Assembly (NCBI GenBank): GCA_036569045.1
Contig: DATCRI010000041.1
Coordinates: forward strand, 1-54,641
DNA: 54,641 nucleotides
Reading direction: 5' to 3'
DNA from: Chthoniobacterales bacterium
GTDB lineage: Bacteria > Verrucomicrobiota > Verrucomicrobiia > Chthoniobacterales > JAATET01
Shown here: piece after piece, positions 8,217 through 17,140 of the stretch
Layout of the letters: every line of letters begins with the position of its first letter
How positions within the stretch are numbered: position 1 is the stretch's first letter
The notes under the pieces: model-generated
What the model was told of the DNA's origin: nothing
The model's database searches: none
What the model saw: only the letters and a program-made list of their open reading frames with translations
Program-made: the position numbers and the translations under genes

Positions 8217-9329
8217 TTAGCTGACCACCGGGGTTGGCTCCGTCTCCCCCACCCGCACGGTGGTTTCCGAGAGGCTCGACTGCTCGCAGCAATCGAGAAT
8301 TTGTTGAATCTGAGCTCCTCGCTCGAAGTCGGGCTGATCGTTCACTCCACTTCGGATGCTCGAGAGGAAGCGCCGGTAGTTCGTCGGGGTGCGGGGGCAG
8401 CGGACTTTCTGCCAACGGGCGCTCTTCAAGCGGGGGCCATTGCACAGCCAGAGGTGATTCTTCGACGCGTCGAGATCGATCAGAATGCTGCCTCGTTCGC
8501 CGAAAATGCGCAGTCGGAGCGAGTTTTTGTGGCCGGTCCCCCATCGCGTGGTGTGAATCACGCCGAGCGCTCCGTTCTGGAATTCGATATGCAGCACCGC
8601 GCTGTCGTTGGCCTCGAAATCGTAGTCTCCGACCGGGGCTCCCTTGAGATCCCCAAAGCTGGTCAGGCGACAATTCACCTTCGCGACATCACCGACGGGA
8701 TAGGAAGCGAAGTCGATAACGTGAATCCCGAGATCGCTGAGCACGCCTTTGCTGCCGTGTCGATTCGAGAGGCGCCAGAGATTGGTTTCGTCATTCCGCC
8801 AGTCGGAGCTGCCCAGCCAATCCTGCAAATAGCTCGCCTCGACATGAATGACCGGCCCGATCGCCCCGCTCTGGACGAGTTCCCGGGCCTTGTGAATCGC
8901 GGGCATGGCTCGATACGAGAAGTTGACCATGTTGATGACGCCGGCTTTGCGCGCAACCTCGGCGAGCTGAAAGGCCTCCGGCGCGCTCAGGGCGAGCGGC
9001 TTTTCGCAGAATACGTGCTTGCCTTGGCGAAGCGCCTCGAGGGCCAGCGGGACGTGGCTGGCATCCGTCGTCACGATGCTCACGGCATCGACCTTCACTC
9101 CGTCCAGCAGTTCGTCCAGCGACGAGAAGACCCGCGAAACGCCGTAGCGCCGGGCGACGGCGGCCGCCTTGATCGGAGAGCTGTCGGCCACGGCGACGAG
9201 CGCACATCCCGGCTGGCCACGAAACATCCGGGCCTGACGTGTGCCCATTACGCCGCAGCCGACAATACCGAGTTTGATGTCCGAGGCGGAGGGAGCTGGA
9301 CGAAACTTCGAGCGTAGAGATTCAAGCAT
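8217..9329 (-). CDS. Gfo/Idh/MocA family NAD(P)-dependent sugar oxidoreductase
   Basis: The protein is 370 aa from ATG 9329. A Rossmann domain begins at IKLGIVGCGVMGTRQARMF, followed by VAVADSSPIKAAAVA and the family hallmark GKHVFCEKPLAL, with the conserved EKP lysine. The C-terminal alpha/beta substrate domain includes SDLGIHVIDFASY, carrying the usual GxHxxD. A 19-residue upstream extension is open but unlike the family and was left out. Such enzymes oxidise or reduce ring carbons of nucleotide sugars (WlbA/Gnnn-type) and would prepare a modified donor for the nearby transferases. Substrate is unknown; a second member lies at 21168-22259. Confidence 0.88.
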   Translation of the reverse strand: MLESLRSKFRPAPSASDIKLGIVGCGVMGTRQARMFRGQPGCALVAVADSSPIKAAAVARRYGVSRVFSSLDELLDGVKVDAVSIVTTDASHVPLALEALRQGKHVFCEKPLALSAPEAFQLAEVARKAGVINMVNFSYRAMPAIHKARELVQSGAIGPVIHVEASYLQDWLGSSDWRNDETNLWRLSNRHGSKGVLSDLGIHVIDFASYPVGDVAKVNCRLTSFGDLKGAPVGDYDFEANDSAVLHIEFQNGALGVIHTTRWGTGHKNSLRLRIFGERGSILIDLDASKNHLWLCNGPRLKSARWQKVRCPRTPTNYRRFLSSIRSGVNDQPDFERGAQIQQILDCCEQSSLSETTVRVGETEPTPVVS

Positions 9330-9431
9330 GATAGACGGAAACCGGCCCCCGGGCGGCGCGTGATGAGGCTCTGCGGAAATCGGCAAAAGTTCTCGCCTGA
9401 TCGACGGCTGGCATCTGATTTTGCGAGTTCA

Positions 9432-10724
9432 CTACTTCCCTTCGATCAACGCCCGTGCAGGCTGGCAGGTCGCACGAGAACCGTCGATCGGAACCACATC
9501 GAGATTGGACTGTTCGGAATGGCGACCGGACCGCGAATGCAGGAAAGGTCGCTCAACCATCAGAAAGAACACCCCGCCGGCGATTATGCTGGCCACGAGC
9601 AGGCACCCAAAAAGGACCGGCTCGAAACTGAGGAACGGCAGGGGCACCTTGCTCAGGAGCGCGGCGAGTCCGCTCTGAATCGGAGAGTGGATCAGATAGA
9701 GGCTGTAGGAGAACGCGCCCAGAGTGACGAGCAGCTTCGAGGACAGCAGACGCGTCCAGAACGAAGGTCGACCCAGCTCCTGATTCCGCACACAGGCGAG
9801 AATGAGGAGCTGGCAGCCGATCCCGACGAGGAAGTCGGGCAGGATCGTCACGAGGGGAGGAATCTCGCCATCTTGCTGGAGCACCCAGTGAGGATTCCAC
9901 CGGATCAGGACATAGGATCCCACGAAAAAAGCGGTCGCCAGCCATCCGAAGGGCACCCGGGCGAGTCGGCCGGAGCCGTCACGGAAATTCACGGTCGCCG
10001 CGATCATCCCCATGGCGAACAGACCGATGAACCACGGGCAAGCGGCGCGAATCCCCGGGAAAATAATCGCCAGAGCAACTCCGAGGGCAATGCCGATCGC
10101 CAGAGCGCCACCGTTTCCCCATCGACGCCACGCTCCAAGCAACACCAATGGGAAAATGAAATAGATCTGCCATTCCGAAGCCACGCTCCACAATGGCCCG
10201 TTGATCGCGACAATGGTCTGAGGATCCAGATTGTGCACAAGCAACAGGTGCGTCACCCATGCTCGCACGTCGAAGAGTTCGCTCGCGGGCTTCATGCCCA
10301 GACTGACCGCCACGGCAAGTAACACGGCGCACAGGAACAAGACTGCGAAATAAGGCGGGAGCAGGCGCTTCGCTCGCCGGAAGATGAACTCGCGTAATCC
10401 GCCGCGGAGTTCGCCTGATTTCGCCACCGGCAGCATGAGGCAATACCCGGACAGCACAATGAAAAGCACGACGCCAAAATGCCCCTGGCGAAGCAGAAAA
10501 AGGGCCTCCGCACTCACGCCGGAAGCCTTGTCATCGAAGAGGACATAGGACAGTGCATGATACTGCATCACGTAAAACGCGGCGAGGCCGCGCATGCCGT
10601 CCAGGAAGGCGAGATGCGGCCGGGCTCCGCTGGTCATGACCGGAGAAGTGAAAGAGTCTGACCGGCGGCGGCTCGCTCGGCCGGGTGACGGGTCACCGCG
10701 GAAAATGGCAGGGAGATTCGTCAT
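9432..10724 (-). CDS. Acyltransferase-3 family membrane protein (OafA-like)
   Basis: The 430-aa integral membrane protein has about ten spans. The hallmark N-terminal motif is HLAFLDGMRGLAAFYVMQYH, with the Arg and His required in this family. FGVVLFIVLSGYCLMLP and the RRAKRLLPPYFAVLF segment follow, and WSVASEWQIYFIFPLVLL comes later. These proteins O-acylate surface sugars, moving acyl groups across the inner membrane. The ATG at 10724 overlaps the upstream GT4 stop by 4 bp; the longer open frame upstream is only a shadow of that gene. The 102-bp gap after the preceding dehydrogenase shows nothing else. Confidence 0.9.
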   Translation of the reverse strand: MTNLPAIFRGDPSPGRASRRRSDSFTSPVMTSGARPHLAFLDGMRGLAAFYVMQYHALSYVLFDDKASGVSAEALFLLRQGHFGVVLFIVLSGYCLMLPVAKSGELRGGLREFIFRRAKRLLPPYFAVLFLCAVLLAVAVSLGMKPASELFDVRAWVTHLLLVHNLDPQTIVAINGPLWSVASEWQIYFIFPLVLLGAWRRWGNGGALAIGIALGVALAIIFPGIRAACPWFIGLFAMGMIAATVNFRDGSGRLARVPFGWLATAFFVGSYVLIRWNPHWVLQQDGEIPPLVTILPDFLVGIGCQLLILACVRNQELGRPSFWTRLLSSKLLVTLGAFSYSLYLIHSPIQSGLAALLSKVPLPFLSFEPVLFGCLLVASIIAGGVFFLMVERPFLHSRSGRHSEQSNLDVVPIDGSRATCQPARALIEGK

Positions 10725-11965
10725 CGGGTTTTCCCTATTACGCTCTGGCTGACGATTCTTGCGGTTTCTGTGCGATATGCCGCCCAGGAAAGTGTCGCGG
10801 CCGTGCGCGCCGCAGCGTCTTTCATCGCCCGCAGGCGCTCGGGATCCGACGCCAGGATCTCCAGACGTTCGGCAATGGCCTCCTCCGACCGGATCGGCAC
10901 GATGAACCCGTCCTCGCCATCGGTGAGCACATCCGGTCCTCCCGTGTGCGGCGTTGTGATGACCGTCATGCCCTGCGACATGGCCTCTAGCATGACGAGA
11001 CCGAACCCCTCGAAGAGCGACGGGAAAACGAGGACGTCGTGCCGACGCATTTCCCCGAGCACCTCGGAGTGCGGGCAGGACGAAATCCAGCGGTGACGCC
11101 GAAGCGCAGCATCCAGCGGGCCGCACTCCCCGACTCCCCGGTTTCCAATGAGCGTCAGCTTCACGGCCGCACCGAGGCGTTCGCAGGCGCGCAAAAGATA
11201 GGAGGTGCCCTTGCGCTGCCCGAGGGAGCCCACAAACAAAACCCGCAAAGGTCCGACGCGCTTTTCATTCACCGGCGCTGCGGCCGATACCGGCGCGCCG
11301 TAGGGAACCACGTGCACGGCCGGGGGAGCATCCGGAGCGAGTTCCAGCGTGGCCTTCGTAAACGAGCTGGCCACCAGCACGCAATCGGCGAGGCGAATCT
11401 CCTCGTCCTTGCGAGCGAGCTTGTCCGCGCTATCGCTCAACCCGTCGAGCGTCGCGGCCCACTCGGGCTCGCGCTCCGCCTCCTCGAGAAAAATTTTTCG
11501 ACCGGCCCGCCAGTAGGCAATGGGGAGATCGTAAATCCGCTTCAGGCCGAGCGCCTGCGCCGCGCGGAATGTCTCCAGCGAGCCGTCCTCGAAATTGTAA
11601 ACAGCCTTCAGCCCGGCAGGCTGCCGGCGAATCCGAGCGGCTACGGCCCGATCGAGGTCGCGATAGACGCCGTCGACGGAACAAAGCCCGACCTCATGGC
11701 GGGTGAGACTGGAAATTTTCAGGCGCGAGGCGACGAACCGGCCAAGCTCGCACCAGGGGCGAGTGCGCACGAAGGGCGTGAGTTCCGGAGAAAGCTGGCG
11801 GCGGAGAAACTGCGCGCGAACGCCTCCCGGAAGCATGCGCATCACGGCGCTTTTTTCCGTCGGAGCGAGACAGGTCCAGAACTCGGAGAGCAGGCCGGCC
11901 TCGCGCAACCCCTCGGCGGCGTGCCGCACATTCGCGTTCCCGGTCGGATGTGAAAGGATCACCAT
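10721..11965 (-). CDS. Family 4 glycosyltransferase
   Basis: The 414-aa GT-B protein starts MVILSHPTGNANVRHAAEGL. The donor-side core is VLFVGSLGQRKGTSYLLRAC, and the GT4 signature is LFEGFGLVMLEAMSQGMTVI followed by TGGPDVLTDGEDGF. The acceptor half contains LADCVLVASSFTKATLE, the usual link before the second Rossmann domain. Four bases lie between its start and the stop of the preceding GT4, and it overlaps the acyltransferase gene by 4 bp, placing it firmly in the operon. Sugar specificity is unknown. Confidence 0.88.
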   Translation of the reverse strand: MVILSHPTGNANVRHAAEGLREAGLLSEFWTCLAPTEKSAVMRMLPGGVRAQFLRRQLSPELTPFVRTRPWCELGRFVASRLKISSLTRHEVGLCSVDGVYRDLDRAVAARIRRQPAGLKAVYNFEDGSLETFRAAQALGLKRIYDLPIAYWRAGRKIFLEEAEREPEWAATLDGLSDSADKLARKDEEIRLADCVLVASSFTKATLELAPDAPPAVHVVPYGAPVSAAAPVNEKRVGPLRVLFVGSLGQRKGTSYLLRACERLGAAVKLTLIGNRGVGECGPLDAALRRHRWISSCPHSEVLGEMRRHDVLVFPSLFEGFGLVMLEAMSQGMTVITTPHTGGPDVLTDGEDGFIVPIRSEEAIAERLEILASDPERLRAMKDAAARTAATLSWAAYRTETARIVSQSVIGKTR

Positions 11966-11969
11966 GACT

Positions 11970-12983
11970 TCAGCGCACCAGCTCCGAAAAGACCTCGAGA
12001 TACCGGCCAGCGATCACGTCGCCGCGATGCCGGTGCAAATGTTCCGGGGCGGCGGCGAGCAATGGCGGAATGGCCGAGGGATCACCAAGCAGCCGTTCCA
12101 CGGCATTCGCCAGGGCATCGACATCGCCATTCGGGAAGGTCACGCCACACGCGCCAATCGCGTCCGCGAGGCCGCCATCCGCCGAGCCGATCACCGCGCA
12201 TCCGCACCCGATTCCCTCGAGCGCCACGATGCCGAAAGGCTCCGCCCAGCGCGAGGGCACCACGAGAACGCGGTGCTGGTTCATGAGGCGGGCCAGCGCT
12301 TCGCCGCGATGCGGCCCCGCAAAGTGAACCTGCCCGGCGATTCCGAGCACGGCGGCCTGCGCCTTCAAGGGCTCGACCTCCGGGCCGACGCCGACGATGG
12401 TGAGATTCGGACGCTGTCCCTTCACGGCGAGTTTTCCGAGGGCGTCGAGCAGAAGGTCCGCACCCTTGTCGGAAACCACCCGCCCGACGAAAATGAGATC
12501 GCGATCCCGCGTGATTCCCTCGATCGGCCGATAGGTGTGGTGATCGTAGGGATTGGGGATCAGCACGCTGCGACCGGGAATCGTGTCCGCGATCGCCCGG
12601 CTGATCGCGACATTCCGTGGAATCAGTCGGGAGATCTGGGCTTTCGACCAGTGGAGCAGCGACGGCTTGGAATCCGTGCGCCGGATCCACGTCTGGTAGG
12701 CGATCACGATCTTTCGCTGCACGGGCAGCGCGGCGAGGAGCGTCTGGATGCTGATGTTGTTCTGGAAGAATACATCGCTCCATTGGGCAAGCTCCCGCAC
12801 CTTGCCGGCCGAGGGTTGACGGGTCACCTGAAAGGGAAACGCGTCGGCGCCGTCGCCGGGAGTCTGCGTGATGAGGTGGACCTCGTGGCCCGCCTTGACG
12901 AACTCCTCCGCGAGGACATTGGAGATGACCTCGATGCCCCCGAGCATGGGAAGAAACGCGTGAGAGCCCAGCAGGATCTTCAC
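11970..12983 (-). CDS. Family 4 glycosyltransferase (GTG start)
   Basis: The 337-aa GT-B protein opens MKILLGSHAFLPMLGGIEVI, where GGIE is the acceptor glycine loop. LIFVGRVVSDKGADLLLDAL marks the donor domain and AEPFGIVALEGIGCGCAVIG the donor-binding motif. The first codon is GTG at 12983, chosen because it overlaps the GMC oxidoreductase stop as GTGA and gives the standard GT4 beginning. It is shorter than most relatives (about 360-400 aa) but no core motif is missing. Function is transfer of an unknown sugar to the growing chain. Confidence 0.87.
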   Translation of the reverse strand: MKILLGSHAFLPMLGGIEVISNVLAEEFVKAGHEVHLITQTPGDGADAFPFQVTRQPSAGKVRELAQWSDVFFQNNISIQTLLAALPVQRKIVIAYQTWIRRTDSKPSLLHWSKAQISRLIPRNVAISRAIADTIPGRSVLIPNPYDHHTYRPIEGITRDRDLIFVGRVVSDKGADLLLDALGKLAVKGQRPNLTIVGVGPEVEPLKAQAAVLGIAGQVHFAGPHRGEALARLMNQHRVLVVPSRWAEPFGIVALEGIGCGCAVIGSADGGLADAIGACGVTFPNGDVDALANAVERLLGDPSAIPPLLAAAPEHLHRHRGDVIAGRYLEVFSELVR

Positions 12984-14605
12984 GAGGCGGCGACCTCCGC
13001 AGCGACCGAAGTCGCGGTGGCTACGGAATTCCGCCGCGCGTTCAGATGCTTCGCCAGGCGCAGGGTCAGCGCCATGAGCGTGAACGTGGGATTGGAACTT
13101 CCCCCGCTCGGAAACACCGAACAGCTCGCCACGAAAAGGTTTTCCACGCCATGCACCCGCAGATCCGCATCGACGACTCCCTCGCGCTCCGAGGCACCAA
13201 AACGGGTGCCCCCCATCGAGTGGTAAGTGTCGTGGCTGTGGCTGATCGCGGCATCCATTCCCGCGGGAACGTCCTGCGGCCAGACCATTCCGGAGATCCC
13301 CTCGGCCGCAAAGATGCGCTTCAACTCACCCGCAAAGGTCGCCACGGTGCGCTTTTCGTCCGCGGAAACGCGCCAGTCGATCACGGCCTTCGGCATCCCG
13401 ACGGCATCCACGCGATTCTCGAGGCGAATGCGATTGATTGCCGACGGCATTTGCTCCGTATCGATCTTGATCTGCACCTTCGCGCCCGGCGTCACGTAAC
13501 GGCGCTGACGAAATTTCATGCCATACCAGGCCGAGGCGATGTCGACGGCGCCTCGCGGAAGCCCGAGAAGCAGTTTCCCTGGAGGCGTCAGCCACTCGCG
13601 CCGCTGGAGCGAGCGAAGCACCTGCCGGACGGCGCCGAGGCCCGATTCCTCCGGCTCCTCGAGCGCGATATGCGCCATCACGGCGAGCATTCCGTGGCGC
13701 GCCTGGAGTTCGGGCGAGGCCTCGAGCTTCGGAGTGTGCAGCGTGCCGTCGAAGAAATACGGGGCGAACCGGCGGAGCACCTCCGCCCGAGCCGGACCGG
13801 CAAGCGTGATGAACGGCACCGAGACATGATCGTGAAAATACCGGCCGACGAGATCGTTCCCGTTCCCAACGCCCCCAGGCTGGACGCTGCGGGACGCAAG
13901 CAGGAGGCGGCAGGTTTCGATCGTTCCCGCCGTGAGAATGAATTCCGAAGCGCGAAAGACAAACTCCCGGCCTTCGTAATCGCGAGCGGTCACGGACTGA
14001 ACGGCATCGGCCGAATCGCGGAGTTCGATCGCGACCACGTTGGCGTGAAGGAAGACCGTGATCGAGCCGGATGCGAGACACTCGCGGCCGAGCGTGCGGG
14101 CGAGGTTGCGGCGGGAGAACGAAGCCCATTTCGAAAAGCGCAGCCGGATATCGGGCGAATTCAGGATCGTGGCGTGTCCCTTTGTCTTCAACAGATCGGC
14201 GGTGAAGGGCAGCGTGTTCACCCCCATCACATCCTGCACCTCGGCGTAATAGGATTCGATATCCGCGCGGGAGATCGGCCAGCCCGTGCCGCCAAGCGCG
14301 TCCCGCCCCTGAAACACTTCGTCGGGCAGCGGAAGCAACTGGCCGCCCCAGCGCGTGGAGGAGCCGCCGAAGACCCGGAAGCGCGCCTCGGTCGCGCCGG
14401 CGTAATTCGCCTCTGCCATCGCGACATTGTAGAGTTCCTGGCTGCGCTCCTCGAGATTTCCCCCACCCGCTTCGAGCAGGTTCACGGAGAATCCCAGTTT
14501 CGCCAGACGGGTCGCAAGGAGCAGCCCCGCCACCCCGGCGCCCACGATACAAACATCGCTCCGAAAATTCGTGCCTGCGGGCACGTCCTGAAGATCCGTT
14601 TTCAT
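12980..14605 (-). CDS. GMC-type FAD-dependent oxidoreductase
   Basis: The 541-aa flavoprotein has the FAD dinucleotide motif DVCIVGAGVAGLLLATRL followed by NLLEAGGG. FGGSSTRWGGQLLPLP is typical for the GMC family near the flavin. The C-terminal domain holds HSHDTYHSMGGTRFG with candidate catalytic His residues and ends in FPSGGSSNPTFTLMAL. GMC enzymes oxidise alcohols, including sugar hydroxyls and choline. No Tat or Sec signal is visible, so a cytoplasmic or membrane-associated location is likely. It overlaps both neighbouring glycosyltransferases by 4 bp, which ties it to polysaccharide synthesis. An enzyme of this type is unusual in such an operon and the substrate is unknown. Confidence 0.86.
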   Translation of the reverse strand: MKTDLQDVPAGTNFRSDVCIVGAGVAGLLLATRLAKLGFSVNLLEAGGGNLEERSQELYNVAMAEANYAGATEARFRVFGGSSTRWGGQLLPLPDEVFQGRDALGGTGWPISRADIESYYAEVQDVMGVNTLPFTADLLKTKGHATILNSPDIRLRFSKWASFSRRNLARTLGRECLASGSITVFLHANVVAIELRDSADAVQSVTARDYEGREFVFRASEFILTAGTIETCRLLLASRSVQPGGVGNGNDLVGRYFHDHVSVPFITLAGPARAEVLRRFAPYFFDGTLHTPKLEASPELQARHGMLAVMAHIALEEPEESGLGAVRQVLRSLQRREWLTPPGKLLLGLPRGAVDIASAWYGMKFRQRRYVTPGAKVQIKIDTEQMPSAINRIRLENRVDAVGMPKAVIDWRVSADEKRTVATFAGELKRIFAAEGISGMVWPQDVPAGMDAAISHSHDTYHSMGGTRFGASEREGVVDADLRVHGVENLFVASCSVFPSGGSSNPTFTLMALTLRLAKHLNARRNSVATATSVAAEVAAS

Positions 14606-15825
14606 TTTTCCATTCGACCCTGCGTAGGGATTAAGGGCGTTCCGCCAACCGTGGCGAGACGCGATTTGTCATTTTTCTGCGCGCCGCAGTTCGTGAGGCG
14701 CTCGAGCGCAGCCGCGAGTTTTCGCGTGAGAATCGGCCAGTCGGCGTGCGCCCAATACCAGTCGTAGCCGCCGCGGGCGATGGTCCCTAGTCCGCCCGGC
14801 TTTTGGATCTGCGAAAGAATTCCGGCGATCGAGGATTTCTCGCCGGAGCACACGAGGATCTCGCGGCCTTCGGCGAGGATTTCCAAATCCCGGCCTTCCG
14901 GCAGCACGGGGATGGCTCCGTTGGCCAGCGCCGCCATGGAGGAGCCGGACTTGAAGAGCCAGCGGGACGGATAGAACGAGAGCAGCAAATCGGACTCCGC
15001 GAGGGCCTGGCCGGCGCGCTCCGGCGTGGCGTTCGACACGATGTGGATGCGTTCCTCGGGCAGAATTCCCCGCAGAATGCGCACCTCGTTGGAGGGGTCG
15101 TCGCCGGATCGGGCATCCTTCCCGATCACGTTCACCGCCTCCACCAGTCCGGCCTCGTGCAAGGCGGCAACGAGCCTGAGATGGCTCTTCAGCGAAATTT
15201 CGCGCTGGGTCGGCATTCCAAAAAGCGCGAGCCGCACCGGCCCGCCCTTGTGCCATTTGCGCGAATGGCCGGATTCCGAACCCATGTTGCAGGGCACCGG
15301 ATGGAGAATGGTTTCCTTCCGTCGAAGAGCCTGCAATCGGCGCAACGCCAGCGGAACACTGGCCACCGACAGATCGCAGAGGTCGTGAAGCTCCCGCACG
15401 AGACGTCGCTGGATCCACCCGAGATAACATTCGCTCTTCCACGGCGGGCCCGAAGCCCACAGTTCGTGAAACACCACGATCAGTCGATGCGCGGGAGACG
15501 ACTGCTTCCACGTCTTCATCGCCCGATTGATCCAGAATGGGATCCCGCGGTTGTGATAGCCATAGCCGACGTAGTGCAGCACGACCGTCTCCACGCCTTG
15601 AAGTCGCTCGAGCAGGCCGGCGACCGTCTGCTGCGACACCGCGGTAATTTCGAGCGACGTTCCGTCGGGAAAATCCCCGGACGACGCGCGCCACGCGGGA
15701 TCTCCCACGAGGAAGCGACTCTCGATGCCACTTTCCTCCTGAAGATGCCGGCCGAGCATGCGGGCGTAGTCCCCCAGCCCGTCAAACTGCGGCCAAAAGC
15801 GCGGAACGATGTGCGTAATCTTCAC
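14602..15825 (-). CDS. GT-B fold glycosyltransferase-like protein (GTG start)
   Basis: The 407-aa protein begins MKITHIVPRFWPQFDGLGDY, a GT-B acceptor loop. Later it shows IVVFHELWASGPPW, RLALFGMPTQREISLKSHLR and LLLSFYPSRWLFKSGSSMAA, then GAIPVLPEGRDLEILAEG in the donor half. The classical GT4 EGFG..E motif is replaced by a weaker FKSGSSMAALANG, so it is a divergent member. The start is GTG at 15825; no ATG is available nearby and the stop of the small upstream frame is 7 bp before. It overlaps the GMC gene by 4 bp. Substrate is unknown. Confidence 0.72.
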   Translation of the reverse strand: MKITHIVPRFWPQFDGLGDYARMLGRHLQEESGIESRFLVGDPAWRASSGDFPDGTSLEITAVSQQTVAGLLERLQGVETVVLHYVGYGYHNRGIPFWINRAMKTWKQSSPAHRLIVVFHELWASGPPWKSECYLGWIQRRLVRELHDLCDLSVASVPLALRRLQALRRKETILHPVPCNMGSESGHSRKWHKGGPVRLALFGMPTQREISLKSHLRLVAALHEAGLVEAVNVIGKDARSGDDPSNEVRILRGILPEERIHIVSNATPERAGQALAESDLLLSFYPSRWLFKSGSSMAALANGAIPVLPEGRDLEILAEGREILVCSGEKSSIAGILSQIQKPGGLGTIARGGYDWYWAHADWPILTRKLAAALERLTNCGAQKNDKSRLATVGGTPLIPTQGRMEK

Positions 15826-15831
15826 GATGAA

Positions 15832-16206
15832 TCAACTGGGGTTGGCCAACAGGCGCGCCTCCGAGACGCGCGCCGAGCGCTCCCTGCGCTGGTGAATGCA
15901 GAATCCGCTGAGGAAAAAATCGATTGTGACGCCGGCCCAGCCGAACGAGATCGGCAACCCGGCCGGGGCCGGGGAAGTCGGCGGAAGCTGCGGATCGGCG
16001 ACGCCCTCCGCGGGGATAGCGGCAGTCGTGGCCTCCTCACTGGTCACGAACACATCCACTTTACCGGCAGATCCCTTGTCGAAGGCGCTGTCGACGAGGG
16101 CGCAGGCCCCGGGAAGATCCGGGCGATCAGACACCGTCAGGAGACGCAGCTTCCGTTCCCAAGAGGCATCCCGTTCGGCGATGGATTCCAGCAGCATCGT
16201 CGTCAT
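15832..16206 (-). CDS. Short hypothetical, possible chimeric remnant with an acyltransferase-3-like end
   Basis: The 124-aa frame starts from ATG 16206 (a second ATG lies at 16197). The front half, KLRLLTVSDRPDLPGACALV, looks like the opening of a nucleotide-diphospho-sugar transferase. A Pro-rich linker follows. The end has SFGWAGVTIDFFLSGFCIHQ, which closely matches the GWxGVxxFFxLSGFxI motif of acyltransferase-3 proteins, but translation stops 20 residues later, long before a functional membrane enzyme would end. The most economical reading is a scar left by deletion or recombination in the operon. It is flanked by 4-bp and 6-bp gaps, so it may still be translated. Function, if any, is unknown. 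Confidence 0.45.
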   Translation of the reverse strand: MTTMLLESIAERDASWERKLRLLTVSDRPDLPGACALVDSAFDKGSAGKVDVFVTSEEATTAAIPAEGVADPQLPPTSPAPAGLPISFGWAGVTIDFFLSGFCIHQRRERSARVSEARLLANPS

Positions 16207-16210
16207 TCCC

Positions 16211-17137
16211 CTATGCCCGGCCGTAGAAGCGCCCAATCGCTGAGGCGATGGTCACCGAGCATCGCAGTTTCCGGCGCGTCGCCGAATCGAGGAGATCGAT
16301 CGGCGATTCGGTGTGCCGCATGAAAGCCTTGATCGCCAGCCCTGGGGGCACCCCCTTCAACGCCCTTCGAATGAATCCACCCTGCCAGGGCTTCGGCGTT
16401 CCAATCGCGTGAGACAGCAAGTAGCCGCCAGTGGCGAAATCCATCGATTCGCTGTGAGCCGCATTGACGGGTGTGTCGCACGCCATCAGAGCGATATTCA
16501 GGGCATCCTGGTCGGCACTATGAAAGAGCTCCCCGGCATCACCATGTTTGATGGCATCGACGCCGATCTCGGACTGGACGATCTCCACGATCTCGCGCCA
16601 GACGCCGAGGAAGTTTCGCTGGGATCGAGAAATGCCCACAAATCCCCCGCTGTAGTATCGATCTCGAGGGAAGTCGGCCGAGATTTTCCGAGCTGTCAGA
16701 AAGTCGCGCCAAGCCAGCCTCATCGGATGGCGCTCGGGCATCAAGGAATGAACGTCGTGAACCAGAGCGACTCCATCTCGGGGCCAGCGATTGAGCAAAT
16801 GCCACGGTCCCTTAACAACGATATCGGGATCGATATAGATCGCTGCGTCACATTCCAGATCGAGTTCATCAAGAACCTGATCCAGAAAATAGGGTTTGAA
16901 ATAGGTGAAATGCACCCCGGTTTTCAGCGGCACAAAGGCAATGGAAAAACCGTCGGCGATCTCGACATGATGAATGCCGGACTTCGGAGCGGCCGCCGGG
17001 TTGCCCCACGGGGGCAGGTCTCCGCGATAACCTGCCCAGAGAATGCCGCGGTAACCGGAGACAAAGAGCGAGTTCGCCAGCGCGCCAACGCCGAAATGGT
17101 AATGCCCCTCGAAGAGCGTGCAGACGACTGTCCTCAT
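16211..17137 (-). CDS. GT8-like nucleotide-diphospho-sugar transferase
   Basis: The 308-aa cytoplasmic protein has the GT-A fold metal motif CDAAIYIDPDIVVKGPW (DxD) preceded by VGALANSLFVSGYRG. TYFKPYFLDQVLDE resembles the acceptor loop of GT8-like enzymes. RYYSGGFVGISRSQRNFL and ADQDALNIALM are the later conserved blocks, where an incoming sugar phosphate and metal would be coordinated. It is preceded by a GT2 with a 3-bp gap and followed by the small remnant frame. Family assignment is by motif only; specificity is unknown. Confidence 0.78.
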   Translation of the reverse strand: MRTVVCTLFEGHYHFGVGALANSLFVSGYRGILWAGYRGDLPPWGNPAAAPKSGIHHVEIADGFSIAFVPLKTGVHFTYFKPYFLDQVLDELDLECDAAIYIDPDIVVKGPWHLLNRWPRDGVALVHDVHSLMPERHPMRLAWRDFLTARKISADFPRDRYYSGGFVGISRSQRNFLGVWREIVEIVQSEIGVDAIKHGDAGELFHSADQDALNIALMACDTPVNAAHSESMDFATGGYLLSHAIGTPKPWQGGFIRRALKGVPPGLAIKAFMRHTESPIDLLDSATRRKLRCSVTIASAIGRFYGRA

Positions 17138-17140
17138 CGA

